From Saccharopolyspora thermophila (GTDB taxonomy: Bacteria; Actinomycetota; Actinomycetes; Mycobacteriales; Pseudonocardiaceae), in NCBI RefSeq assembly GCF_014646075.1, contig NZ_BMMT01000002.1:124001-188000 (forward strand): DNA of 64,000 nucleotides, in the 5' to 3' direction. Below the pieces are notes generated by a model, which saw only the letters and a list, made by a program, of their open reading frames with translations, had not been told where the DNA came from and did no database searches. Shown in pieces: positions 17,029 to 25,299 of this stretch (position 1 is its first letter; the number at the start of each line of letters is the position of its first letter). A program made the position numbers and the translations under genes.

Positions 17029-17730
17029 GTGGCAGACGGCAACAACGCGCGGGTCCTCGTCGTCGACGACGAGCCGAACATCCTGGAACTGCTCACCGCG
17101 GCCCTGCGGCTCAGCGGTTTCCAGGTGCGCGGTGTCGGCACCGGGTCGGACGCGTTGCGCGCGGCCGAGGAGTTGCGGCCGGACATCGTGGTGCTGGACG
17201 TGATGCTGCCGGACCTCGACGGGTTCGCGGTGGCCAAGCGGCTGCGGGGAGGCGGGAACAACGTGCCGGTGCTGTTCCTGACCGCGCGGGACGCCGTGGA
17301 GGACCGCATCTGCGGCCTGACCGCGGGCGGCGACGACTACGTCACCAAGCCGTTCAGCCTCGACGAGGTGGTGCTGCGGCTGCGCGCCATCCTGCGCCGG
17401 GTGCGGCCGGAGCAGAGCAGCGACGCGAAGCTGCGCTACCACGACCTGGAGCTGGACGAGGACACCTACGAGGTGCGCCGCGCCGGGCGGCTGGTGAACC
17501 TGTCGCCGACGGAGTTCAAGCTGCTGCGGTACCTGCTGATCAACGCCGAGCGGGTGGTCAGCAAGGTGCAGATCCTGGACCGGGTGTGGAACTACGAGTT
17601 CGCCGGTGACAGCCGGATCGTCGAGTCCTACATCAGCTACCTGCGTCGCAAGATCGACTCCACGTTCCCACCGCTGATCCACACCATCCGCGGCGTTGGG
17701 TACGTGCTGCGGCTGCCGCCGGAGGCGTGA
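17029..17730 (+). CDS. OmpR-family response regulator
   Basis: The 233-residue protein has a receiver domain (residues about 8-120) with acidic pocket D-D-E, phospho-acceptor Asp in V-L-D-V-M-L-P-D, the T-A-R-D switch and K-P-F. A winged-helix DNA-binding domain follows (about 135-228: N-L-S-P-T-E-F-K-L-L and I-H-T-I-R-G-V-G-Y-V-L-R). GTG 17029 aligns best with relatives; GTG 17011 is an alternative adding six residues. The stop overlaps the kinase start (ATGA). Its position after the glycosylation genes suggests it controls cell-envelope functions. Confidence 0.93.
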   Translation: MADGNNARVLVVDDEPNILELLTAALRLSGFQVRGVGTGSDALRAAEELRPDIVVLDVMLPDLDGFAVAKRLRGGGNNVPVLFLTARDAVEDRICGLTAGGDDYVTKPFSLDEVVLRLRAILRRVRPEQSSDAKLRYHDLELDEDTYEVRRAGRLVNLSPTEFKLLRYLLINAERVVSKVQILDRVWNYEFAGDSRIVESYISYLRRKIDSTFPPLIHTIRGVGYVLRLPPEA

Positions 17731-19160
17731 TGAGGCTGTTCCGCACGCTGCGGGGGCGGCTGGTGCTCGTGCTGGTGGGGGCCACCGCGGTGGGGCTGCT
17801 GCTGATGGGGTTCACCAGCGTGGCGCTGCTGGACCGGTCGTTGCTGGCCCGGGTCGACGAGCGGCTGGCCGAGATGTCGCGGCCGTGGGCGGAGGGCCGT
17901 CGGCCGCCGCCGATGCCGCCGGATGACGGTCGGCGCGACGACGTGCCCACCGATTTCCGCGTGCTGTTCTTCGACTCCGCGGGGCGCCAGGTCGACATGC
18001 TCGGCCAGTCCGAAGGGGACACCAGCGGCCCGCTGCTGCGCAACCCGCTGCACGGCCCGGCGGTCGGGACGGTGCCCGACCGGGAGGGTGGTTCGGCGTG
18101 GCGGGTGCGCACGGTGCAGCTGCCGGACGGGGACACCATCGCGCTGGCGGTGTCGCTGCACAGCGTGGCGGCCACGGTGCACCAGCTCGTCATGATCGAG
18201 CTGGTGGTGGGCGTGGTCGTGCTGGCGGTGATCGCGACCGCGACGACCGCGGTGGTGCGGTTAAGCCTGCGCCCGCTGACGCGGATCGAGGAGACGGCGG
18301 ACGCGATCGCGGCGGGGGAGTTGCAGCGGCGCGTGCCCGATCCCGATCCACGCACCGAGACCGGTCGGCTCGGCGTCGCGCTGAACACCATGCTCGGGCG
18401 GCTGGTGGACGCGTTGCAGCAGCGGGAGCACTCCGAGCAGCGGCTGCGCCGGTTCGTCGCCGACGCCTCGCACGAGCTGCGGACCCCGCTGACGTCGATC
18501 CGCGGGTTCGCCGAGCTGTACCGGCGCAGCGACCAGCCGCGCGAGGAGGACGTGCGGTTGATGATGTCGCGGATCGAGAGCGAGTCGGTGCGGATGGGGT
18601 CGCTGGTGGAGGACCTGCTGCTGCTGGCCCGGCTGGACCGGGAGCGCACCATCGAGCTGACCGACCTCGACCTGGTGCCGCTGGTGCAGGACGCCGCACA
18701 CGACGCGCGGGCCCGCGACCCGGAGCGCGAGATCACGTTCACCGCGACGGATTCCCCGGTGCGGGTACTGGCCGACAGCGCGCGGCTGCGGCAGGTGGTG
18801 GCCAACCTGGTCGTCAACGCCCTGGTGCACACCAGTCCGGGAACGCCGGTGCACCTGCGCGTCGGGCACGGCGTGATGTCCGCGGCGGTGCTGGCGGCGG
18901 CGGGTGCCGAGCCGCCGCCGGGCACCCCGATGGGCGTGGTGGAGGTGGCCGACAGCGGGCCGGGCATCCCGCCGGGCCACGCGGAGCGGGTGTTCGACCG
19001 GTTCTACCGGGTGGCGGACAGCCGGGACCGGGCGGCGGGCGGCACGGGCCTGGGCCTGGCGATCACGGCGGCCCTGGCGGAGGCGCACAACGGCCGGGTG
19101 GAACTGCTCCGCAACGCGGCGGGCGGCAGCACCTTCCGCCTCCTCGTTCCCCTCTCCTGA
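17730..19160 (+). CDS. Membrane sensor histidine kinase
   Basis: The 476-residue kinase is partner of the preceding regulator. One transmembrane helix lies near residues 10-30, then an extracellular sensor of about 120 residues rich in proline and arginine near its start. A second helix lies near 155-180, followed by a HAMP segment. The HisKA domain has D-A-S-H-E-L-R-T-P-L with the phosphorylated His, and the ATPase domain shows N-L-V-V-N-A-L, D-S-G-P-G-I-P and G-T-G-L-G-L-A-I. ATG 17730 is coupled to the regulator stop. Confidence 0.94.
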   Translation: MRLFRTLRGRLVLVLVGATAVGLLLMGFTSVALLDRSLLARVDERLAEMSRPWAEGRRPPPMPPDDGRRDDVPTDFRVLFFDSAGRQVDMLGQSEGDTSGPLLRNPLHGPAVGTVPDREGGSAWRVRTVQLPDGDTIALAVSLHSVAATVHQLVMIELVVGVVVLAVIATATTAVVRLSLRPLTRIEETADAIAAGELQRRVPDPDPRTETGRLGVALNTMLGRLVDALQQREHSEQRLRRFVADASHELRTPLTSIRGFAELYRRSDQPREEDVRLMMSRIESESVRMGSLVEDLLLLARLDRERTIELTDLDLVPLVQDAAHDARARDPEREITFTATDSPVRVLADSARLRQVVANLVVNALVHTSPGTPVHLRVGHGVMSAAVLAAAGAEPPPGTPMGVVEVADSGPGIPPGHAERVFDRFYRVADSRDRAAGGTGLGLAITAALAEAHNGRVELLRNAAGGSTFRLLVPLS

Positions 19161-19171
19161 TCTGCTCGGCG

Positions 19172-19213
19172 GTGTGGGGCACCTCCCGCCGAGTGGTCGA
19201 AGGTGCCCCACAC
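19172..19213. terminator. Bidirectional hairpin between kinase and asnB
   Basis: A perfect 13-bp inverted repeat (19172-19184 and 19201-19213) sits between the convergent kinase and asnB stops. An alternative 7-bp hairpin (19165-19171 with 19188-19194) would exclude it. The arms contain GGGGCACCT, shared with hairpins at 21525-21567 and 44559-44597. Confidence 0.75.
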
Positions 19214-19217
19214 GTGA

Positions 19218-21047
19218 TCAGAGCTTGATCGTCGGGTTGTGCAGGTCGAACCACGCCGCCAGGTCCAGGGCTCGTTCGAAGGTGAACCGCGCCGCCGTGT
19301 CGATGCGGTCCGGGGCCTGCGCCAGCGCCTCCCGCAGCCATGTCTCGTTCAGCAGCGACAGTGCCGGGTTGCCCGCGGCCACCAGGTCGGCGACCTGCCG
19401 CTGCAGCACCGCCGCGTACTTCGGGTCCTGTGTGGACGGATATGGGCTCTTCACCCGCTCCACCACCGACTTCGGCAGCACGTCGGCGGTCGCGTGCCGC
19501 AGCAGGCTCTTCTCCCGGCCGTCGAAGGTCTTCAGCGACCACGGGGTGTTGAACACGTACTCCACCAGCCGGTGGTCGCAGAACGGCACCCGCACCTCCA
19601 GGCCGACCGCCATGCTCATCCGGTCCTTGCGGTCCAGCAGGATCCGTACGAACCGGGTCAGGTGCAGGTAGCAGATCTCCCGCATCCGCCGCTCGGCGCC
19701 GCTCTCGCCCTCCAGCACCGGCACCGACCGAATCGCGTCGCGGTAGCCGTCGGCCACGTACGACTGCAGGTCCAGCGCCGCCGCCACGTCGGGGCTGAGC
19801 GGGTTCAGCTGCCCACCGGCCTGCGTCCGCATGGCCGCCAGCCACGGGAACGTCTCGGCCTCGCGGGCCCGCGGGTCGTGGAACCACTGGTAGCCGCCGA
19901 ACACCTCGTCCGCGGACTCGCCGGACAACGCGACCGTGGAGTGCTGCCGGATCGCCTTGAACAGCAGGTACAGCGACTGGTCCAGGTCGCCCATGCCGAT
20001 CGGCAGGTCGCGGGCCTGCACGGCGGCCCGCCGCACCTCGGGGTCGGCCAGGGTGTCCGGGTCAAGCACGATGTCCTGGTGCTGCGAGCCGACGTGCTCG
20101 GCGACGTCGTGCACGTACGGCCCGTCGGGGGTGGCGCGCAAGGGGTCGGGCACGAAGTTCTCGGTCTGGCCGAGGAAGTCGACGGCGAAGCTGCGGACCT
20201 GCTCGCCGGTGCGGCCGAGGTGCTGCCCGGCGAGCGCGGTGATGGCGCTGGAGTCCAGGCCACCGGACAGCAGCACGCAGCGGGGCACGTCGGAGACCAG
20301 CTGCCGGGCGACGATGTCGTCGAGCAGTTCGCGGACGTGCGCCACCGAGGTCTGCTGGTCGTCGGTGTGCGGGAGGGCCCGCAGGGTCCAGTAGGTGTGC
20401 TCGCGCAGGCCCGCGCGGTCGACGGTGACCACGGTACCGGGCTCCACCTCGCGCATGCCGGCCCAGATCGCGTGCCGCGGGGTCTTCACCATGGCGAACA
20501 GCTCGCGCAGTCCGTCGGCGTCGACGACCTTGTCGGCCAGCGGGTTGGCCAGCACGGCCTTGGGTTCGGAGCCGAACAGCACGCCGTGCTCGGTGGGGTG
20601 GTAGTACAGCGGCTTGATGCCCATCCGGTCGCGGACCAGCAGCAGCTGCTCGGTGCGGGAGTCCCACACGGCGAAGGCGAACATGCCGTTGAGGTGTTCG
20701 GCGACCTGCGCGCCCCACTCCAGGTAGCCGTGCAGCACGACCTCGGTGTCGCTGTCGGTGTCGAAGCGGTGGCCTCGGCGGCGGAGTTCGTCGCGCAGTT
20801 CGGCGAAGTTGTAGGTTTCGCCGCTGTAGACCATGGCGACCTCGCCGTCGGGCGTGGTCATCGGCTGGGCCCCGCCCGGCAGGTCGATGATGGCCAGCCG
20901 CCGGTGGCCGAGGGCGGCGTGCCGGGCGACCCAGGTGCCGCCCGCGTCCGGGCCGCGGCAGGTCATGGTCGCGCACATCGCGTCGACCACCTGCTGTTCG
21001 CGGGTCAGGTCGCGCTGGAAGTCGATCCAGCCGGAGATGCCGCACAT
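19218..21047 (-). CDS. asnB: Asparagine synthetase (glutamine-hydrolysing)
   Basis: This 609-residue class II amidotransferase makes asparagine from aspartate, glutamine and ATP. Cys2 (M-C-G-I-S-G-W) is the glutaminase nucleophile, with C-R-G-P-D and Y-N-F-A-E-L in the same N-terminal domain (1-210). The synthetase domain has the ATP pyrophosphate loop L-S-G-G-L-D-S-S and G-E-S-A-D-E-V-F-G-G. ATG 21047 follows GGAGAG. It stands alone and is flanked on both sides by hairpins of the same type. In actinomycetes AsnB can also amidate envelope peptides, so either biosynthesis or cell-wall modification is possible. Confidence 0.94.
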   Translation of the reverse strand: MCGISGWIDFQRDLTREQQVVDAMCATMTCRGPDAGGTWVARHAALGHRRLAIIDLPGGAQPMTTPDGEVAMVYSGETYNFAELRDELRRRGHRFDTDSDTEVVLHGYLEWGAQVAEHLNGMFAFAVWDSRTEQLLLVRDRMGIKPLYYHPTEHGVLFGSEPKAVLANPLADKVVDADGLRELFAMVKTPRHAIWAGMREVEPGTVVTVDRAGLREHTYWTLRALPHTDDQQTSVAHVRELLDDIVARQLVSDVPRCVLLSGGLDSSAITALAGQHLGRTGEQVRSFAVDFLGQTENFVPDPLRATPDGPYVHDVAEHVGSQHQDIVLDPDTLADPEVRRAAVQARDLPIGMGDLDQSLYLLFKAIRQHSTVALSGESADEVFGGYQWFHDPRAREAETFPWLAAMRTQAGGQLNPLSPDVAAALDLQSYVADGYRDAIRSVPVLEGESGAERRMREICYLHLTRFVRILLDRKDRMSMAVGLEVRVPFCDHRLVEYVFNTPWSLKTFDGREKSLLRHATADVLPKSVVERVKSPYPSTQDPKYAAVLQRQVADLVAAGNPALSLLNETWLREALAQAPDRIDTAARFTFERALDLAAWFDLHNPTIKL

Positions 21048-21310
21048 GCCGGTGCTCTCCTGTTCGTCGGGATTGGTGCTCCTGGTCCGTTGTGGACGTG
21101 GTTGCGCGGACTGGGGTGGCGTGCGCCACCCACGCCCTTCATTAGCGATGTTAACTAGATGGTTGCATTGATGAAACCGTATGACGGAGTGAAATCACCC
21201 ACGCACAAAAGGTGTGAGTCGTGAAAACGGTGCGAAAGCTGACGTTTCTCTTCGCCCGATCGGGTGCCAAGTCCCGTCGAGCGGTGTGGGCCCCGTCAGA
21301 GGCCCGTCAT
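21048..21310. other. AT-richer asnB promoter region
   Basis: The 260 bp upstream of asnB include a clearly AT-richer stretch (about 21139-21225) unlike the surroundings, probably the asnB promoter reading leftward. A rightward open frame from 21221 merges into the regulator remnant at 21311 but is not itself recognisable. Confidence 0.45.
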
Positions 21311-21507
21311 GGGCCCGTGGTGGAAACGGCGACGATCACGGTGAACCTGTCGGTGGAGGTTCTGCGCGACGGCGCGCAGGTGCACCTGACACCGGCGGAG
21401 TGGGCATGCTGGAGGTCCTGGCCCGACTCCGCCGCAAGCTGGATCAACCCCAGCCACCCCGCCACCTGATCACGGCAGCGGGCATGGGCTACCGCTTCGA
21501 CCCCTGA
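21311..21507 (+). pseudogene. Remnant of a KdpE-like response-regulator DNA-binding domain
   Basis: Two adjacent frames together give P-V-V-E-T-A-T-I-T-V-N-L, R-D-G-A-Q-V-H-L-T-P-A-E-W and, after a one-base shift near 21405, L-E-V-L-A-R-L-R-R-K-L-D followed by P-R-H-L-I-T-A-A-G-M-G-Y-R-F-D-P-stop. This matches the winged-helix domain of KdpE-type regulators, but about 45 residues between the two parts are deleted and the receiver domain is gone. No kdpD or potassium transporter genes are nearby. Confidence 0.75.
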
Positions 21508-21524
21508 GCGAGTTGTTCGGCAAG

Positions 21525-21567
21525 GTTGGGCACCTTTCGCCCAGTTGCTTGGTCAAAGGTGCCCAAC
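21525..21567 (+). terminator. Hairpin, GGGCACCT type
   Basis: A perfect 13-bp inverted repeat (21525-21537 and 21555-21567, 17-nt loop) lies 17 nt after the KdpE-like remnant. Arms and loop resemble the hairpin at 19172-19213. Confidence 0.65.
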
Positions 21568-21928
21568 ACGCGTCATCCGATCATGGGTCTTTCCGCCCCA
21601 GCCTTCCGGGCTGATCAGCCCGATGCAGCCGTGGCTGCTACGCCGCCAGGCCGAGCATGGTCTTTCCCATGGTGTAGGCAGTGCCCAGCGGGTCCGCCGG
21701 GAATTGTGTCCACATCGTCTGCACCGATGCGGCAACCCGCTGGGGACCGGGCTTGCCGGAGGTGGCTTCCGCACCAGCTACCTCGAAACAGCACCAAGGT
21801 GGAGGCCGACGAGTCGCGCAATGCGCGCTGCTCAGGCGTCAGCGAGAGTCGTAGGGCACGCTGAACCGGCGTACGAGCTCGTCGTGATTCATGGCTGTCA
21901 TCGTGTCTCACGCGTCCTTCAGGACGAC
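21568..21928. pseudogene. Gene-fragment graveyard with pieces of the neighbouring WXG-protein gene
   Basis: No intact gene is present. Positions 21651-21741 repeat 23148-23238, an internal part of the T7SS-substrate gene, with three mismatches and in the same orientation. Positions 21766-21795 match 23745-23774 (28 of 30 bases) but inverted, reading F-R-T-S-Y-L-E-T-A-P against F-R-A-N-Y-L-E-T-A-P. A short minus-strand start M-N-H-D-E-L-V-R-R-F with a frame break follows at about 21891-21840. The stretch looks like debris of a duplicated and rearranged T7SS cassette. Confidence 0.6.
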
Positions 21929-22420
21929 CTAAGGCTGGCCGGTGACGCGGTGCGTGGGCGGGCTGCCGTAGACCCTGGTCCACGCCTGGCTTTCCGGGTG
22001 CTTCCACTGCTTGCGCCACAACATCTGCTCTTCCCAGCTCGCCAGCATGGTCACGTCCTCTTCGGGAGCCAGCGCGTCCACGAGGTCGTCGAGGGGCGGG
22101 CCATCGAGGTTCGGGTAGAGCCGAACCCCCGCGCGTCGAGCGGGGTACTGCTTGGTGGAGAACCAGGCGTCGCGGCGACTCGCCTTGATCAGCAGCAGCC
22201 AGTCGGCCTCGGCGAGTTGGCGGCGGACACCCAGCAGCGCGCAGAACAGGTCGGGCCCGGCCCCGCCGACGCGCGGGCAGGGGCCCTCCGCGCTGGTCCA
22301 GGCGTGGATCTCGTTCCCGGAGAAATACCACTCGATCTGCGTGAGCTGGATCTTCTTGGCGCCGGAGCCGTCCGGCCCGTAGGCCAGCACGTCTCGCCGC
22401 ACCACGTTCTCGTTGGTCAT
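21929..22420 (-). CDS. Hypothetical protein downstream of T7SS substrate; possible immunity protein
   Basis: I do not recognise this 163-residue cytoplasmic protein. It has no signal peptide or membrane segment and is rich in tryptophan and charged residues (I-E-W-Y-F-S-G-N-E-I-H, D-W-L-L-L-I-K, R-L-Y-P-N-L-D-G-P-P). It starts 3 nt after the stop of the WXG-like substrate gene, so the two are translationally coupled. In toxin-type T7SS operons this last position is often taken by an immunity protein, which is an inference from place only. Confidence 0.72.
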   Translation of the reverse strand: MTNENVVRRDVLAYGPDGSGAKKIQLTQIEWYFSGNEIHAWTSAEGPCPRVGGAGPDLFCALLGVRRQLAEADWLLLIKASRRDAWFSTKQYPARRAGVRLYPNLDGPPLDDLVDALAPEEDVTMLASWEEQMLWRKQWKHPESQAWTRVYGSPPTHRVTGQP

Positions 22421-22423
22421 GGG

Positions 22424-24022
22424 TCACCTTCCTCCAAGCAGCCGTTTGAGATCGGCCCGGGCCTGGTCGAGTTCGCGGGAGATGAGGTCGGCATTGGTCC
22501 GCAGCGAAGCGATTTCGTTGGGCGTCAACCCTTCCGGGGACCGGAGCCTGTCCTCCACGTCTTTGAGCGCGGCCTCCAGCCGCTGGACGTGTTCCTGCTT
22601 GGCCATGATCTGCTGCGGGTCCGGGCCGGGTGCTGGTTCGCTGTGTTGCGGCGGGGGATCCAGCTCTGGCTGGGCGTGGTGGCCGCTGCCGTCGTCCATC
22701 CAGCTGTCGGGCGTGTGGTCATCCCAGTCCGGCATCTCCCGTCGTGACGTTGTGGGGCCGGGGTCCGGAGCCGGGTCGGGCTCGGGTGCCGGGTCGGAGC
22801 CCCGGGGGCCGAAGGGCTTTTCGTATTCACCGTCGGGGCGCGGTTCGAACGGCACCGGTGATCCAGAAGCCGGAGGAGCGGGGTGGTGTGCTGGCGGTGC
22901 CTGCGGTGGGGCGGGTGGTTGGGCGTGCGCACCGTGATCGCGCGGTGGTGCGCCAGGCCCTGGCGGTTGCCCGTGATGCTCAAAAATGCCGGGTCGCTGC
23001 CCGATGTCATCGAGCTTTCTGGCGACCTTGCCGAGGCCGCTGGTGAGCTTGCCCGCGGTGCCCGCGCCGGCGGTGGCCGCCGCTGCGATCGCGCCGGGTG
23101 TCATTTCCCCGGCCCAGCGGGCGGGGTTGTCGCGGAGTTGCTCGATGCCGAGCATGGTCTTTCCCATGGTGTAGGCAGTGCCCAGCGGGTCCGCCTGGAA
23201 TTGCGTCCACATCGTCTGCACCGATGCGGCAACCTGCTGGGCCTTGTCCGGGTTCTGCAGCATGTCCCAGAGCCCGAGGGCCAGTTCCCCGCCTGGGGTG
23301 AGCAGGATGGACTTGCCCATCTCCCATGCTCCGGCGCCGAACCCGCCGAGGAACTCGCTGACGGTGTCCGTCGTTGCCTGGAATGCATCGACGGCGATGC
23401 CGAGGTAGTCCAGAAGACCTTTCTCCGGGGCGCCGGTGGTTGTGGCACGCACCGCGTAGGCGGCCTGTTTGGCGGCGTTGGCGACAGCGGCTTTCGCCTT
23501 CGCGATGTCGCGTTCTGCCTGGGCGGCGGCCGCCGCGCCCGGGTCCTGCCACGGCCCCGGATCGACATTGGCCTCCACCTTGGCGTTGTACTGCTGGCGT
23601 GCCTGCTCGGTGCGAGCGTGAGCGTCCTGCAGTGCCTGCGCGGCGGCGCTTGCCGCTTGTTGCTGGCGGGCGAGTTCGTCAGCATAGGTGCGCACTGCGG
23701 TGGCGCCGTCACCAAGCGCGTCAGCGGCCTTCAGCCACATCGACGGTGCTGTTTCGAGGTAGTTGGCGCGGAAGGCGTCTCCGGCGGGTCCGGTCCAGCC
23801 ACCGGTCTCGAGCCGTTTGTAAGCCTCCCCGGCGCTGTTCAGCGTCGTGGACAACTGCTGCAGGCGGTCAGCCAGCTCGTGGAGCCGTGCGGGGTCGCCG
23901 GGGATGGGGCTGCGGTACCCGATGTCGATACCTACGCTGTGGGCGAGGTCCTGAGCCGACTCGGCGGCGGTGGCCCCGAGTTCGGCGAGGTCCTGCTGGA
24001 AGGAGGAGGTGTTGGACACCAT
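22424..24022 (-). CDS. Large WXG100-like T7SS substrate with variable C-terminus
   Basis: The 532-residue protein begins with a four-helix-like T7SS substrate domain: G-D-P-A-R-L-H-E-L-A-D near residue 45, the W-x-G motif in G-W-T-G-P-A-G-D-A-F near 75, then long alanine/glutamine coiled coil (100-190). A central hydrophobic-helical part (190-320) includes A-A-A-A-T-A-G-A-G-T-A-G-K. A proline-rich linker (330-460) leads to a charged coiled coil (475-532). No toxin domain is recognisable. ATG 24022 is chosen since GGAGG lies 9 nt upstream; GTG 24028 overlaps the previous stop. It sits in an operon with SseB-like, EspC-like and possible immunity genes. Confidence 0.83.
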   Translation of the reverse strand: MVSNTSSFQQDLAELGATAAESAQDLAHSVGIDIGYRSPIPGDPARLHELADRLQQLSTTLNSAGEAYKRLETGGWTGPAGDAFRANYLETAPSMWLKAADALGDGATAVRTYADELARQQQAASAAAQALQDAHARTEQARQQYNAKVEANVDPGPWQDPGAAAAAQAERDIAKAKAAVANAAKQAAYAVRATTTGAPEKGLLDYLGIAVDAFQATTDTVSEFLGGFGAGAWEMGKSILLTPGGELALGLWDMLQNPDKAQQVAASVQTMWTQFQADPLGTAYTMGKTMLGIEQLRDNPARWAGEMTPGAIAAAATAGAGTAGKLTSGLGKVARKLDDIGQRPGIFEHHGQPPGPGAPPRDHGAHAQPPAPPQAPPAHHPAPPASGSPVPFEPRPDGEYEKPFGPRGSDPAPEPDPAPDPGPTTSRREMPDWDDHTPDSWMDDGSGHHAQPELDPPPQHSEPAPGPDPQQIMAKQEHVQRLEAALKDVEDRLRSPEGLTPNEIASLRTNADLISRELDQARADLKRLLGGR

Positions 24023-24024
24023 CG

Positions 24025-24369
24025 TCACAGTCCTCCGACGATCCGCAGGACCTCAAGCGCGGTGTTGTCGTCCAAGGTCTGGTACTCGGCGCGGACCTCC
24101 GCGATCAGGTCGGCGGCGGTCAGTCCGTCCTGCACCAGGGTGCGAAGACCAAGCTCCCAGCGGCCGCCAAACTCGCAGAGTGCGGCCTCCAGGTTCGGGT
24201 CTCCGCAGTCGTTGGCCGCGTCACTGCATTCGGTGGCGAGCCCGGCACCCTGCTTGCCCGCCGCTTCGAATCCCCACGGATTCATGTCCGAAAGCTGGCT
24301 GACGGCGGCGCGGACGCTGTCTTCCAGTGATTGCAGTGCGGAGAGGTCTACTCCGAATCCATTGGTCAT
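24025..24369 (-). CDS. EspC-like small T7SS-associated protein
   Basis: This 114-residue helical protein starts F-G-V-D-L-S-A-L-Q-S-L and ends with A-E-Y-Q-T-L-D-D, which contains the Y-x-x-x-D signal recognised by type VII secretion systems. Size and layout match EspC/ESX-secretion-associated proteins that pair with larger WXG substrates. It overlaps both neighbours (ATGA with the upstream stop, GTGA region with the downstream start), so the operon is tightly coupled. Three cysteines are unusual for this group. Confidence 0.8.
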   Translation of the reverse strand: MTNGFGVDLSALQSLEDSVRAAVSQLSDMNPWGFEAAGKQGAGLATECSDAANDCGDPNLEAALCEFGGRWELGLRTLVQDGLTAADLIAEVRAEYQTLDDNTALEVLRIVGGL

Positions 24370-24875
24370 GACTGGTCCTGGTCGTGGTCAAGGGCGAGGC
24401 GGTCGGGGACGATGCCGGTCACCGGAGGGAGGGCGACCGTGTGCTCGGCCCCGGCGTCCAGCAGTACTGCGGTGCCACGCGGCAACTGCGGAAGGTAGGT
24501 GTCGAGTAGCTGTTCACCGGTCGGGGTGCCGTAGCGCACCGGCTGCGTCGGTGAGGACGGTGCGAAGAAGGCTGCGAGCGTGCTCGCACTGCTGAACGCG
24601 ACCAGCCAGTGCAGGTCTTCGTCGGAACGACGCGGAAGCATCAGCGACAGCCCGGATTCGGTGACGACGACCGGGACGAGCAGGGTCGCGGCCCGAAATG
24701 CCGCCACGAGGTCAGGCACTGTGCCGTGTCCGGCGTGCAGGGCGTGCGCGGCTGCCAGCAGGTGCTGGTGTGGTTCTGGCACCGGGTCGGGCTCGTCGAA
24801 GAGCTGGCCCGACAGGCTCAGTGCGTTCTGTGTACGCGGAAAATTCGCGCCGAGACGCGGCCGTGTCGGCGTCAT
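24366..24875 (-). CDS. SseB-like domain protein
   Basis: The 169-residue protein fits the SseB N-terminal-domain family found beside actinobacterial ESX genes. It has a helical N-terminus (H-Q-H-L-L-A-A-A-H), D-L-V-A-A-F-R-A-A-T-L-L-V-P-V-V, a W-L-V-A-F-S-S-A-S-T-L segment and L-L-D-A-G-A-E-H-T-V-A-L-P-P near the end. It is predicted cytoplasmic, perhaps a chaperone or regulator of the linked secreted proteins. ATG 24875 has GGGGAGG 9 nt upstream; it is the first gene of the four-gene minus-strand operon. Confidence 0.8.
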   Translation of the reverse strand: MTPTRPRLGANFPRTQNALSLSGQLFDEPDPVPEPHQHLLAAAHALHAGHGTVPDLVAAFRAATLLVPVVVTESGLSLMLPRRSDEDLHWLVAFSSASTLAAFFAPSSPTQPVRYGTPTGEQLLDTYLPQLPRGTAVLLDAGAEHTVALPPVTGIVPDRLALDHDQDQS

Positions 24876-25299
24876 GCAACCACGCCTCCCCAACGTGGAT
24901 CATGGAATCGACGAGAGGGGACCGTACCAAGTGGACTGGTGCGCCCATGCGTGGTCGCGGTAACTCGCAGTATCGGGTACATCACGGTCGTCATTGCTCC
25001 GTTCGGCGGTAAGCGGGTCGTGAGCGTGGCACCGGGCGGCGCTCACGACCGTCGATGTGCTGGTCAGCGGGCGGCGAGGTCGGCTTCGACCGGCGCCTCG
25101 TCGAAGGCTTGGCGGAACCTGGATGTCTCCCACGGGTGCAGCCGAGTTCCGCGTCGTCCGCCCGCACACCCATCTCGCGATCACTGCCCCCTGGTTTCTG
25201 GGCGGACACTACAGAGTTCGGTCGCGTGCGTTTCTTCGCTCAACTACACGATTCGGTGGTGGATGAAGCGTGCCTCGCGCCTTGCCCTTTTCGCGTCCT
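24876..25299. other. Region without a convincing gene
   Basis: The 424 bp between the SseB-like gene and the next minus-strand gene hold the promoter of the SseB operon but no open frame with normal codon bias. A minus-strand tail at about 25130-25065 (H-P-W-E-T-S-R-F-R-Q-A-F ending A-D-L-A-A-R-stop) looks like the end of a lost protein but has no continuous upstream frame. An 11-bp inverted repeat of CGTGAGCG type occurs around 25018-25050. Confidence 0.4.

Noticed and set aside
21545-22747. 400-codon plus-strand open frame across the T7SS remnants
   Set aside because: Opposite to a gene with good coding bias and to recognisable gene fragments; no familiar motifs.
24900-25266. Small genes in both orientations (for example a 94-codon minus frame and a 69-codon plus frame)
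   Set aside because: Mixed codon bias, no ribosome-binding sites and no recognisable motifs; treated as non-coding or degenerate.
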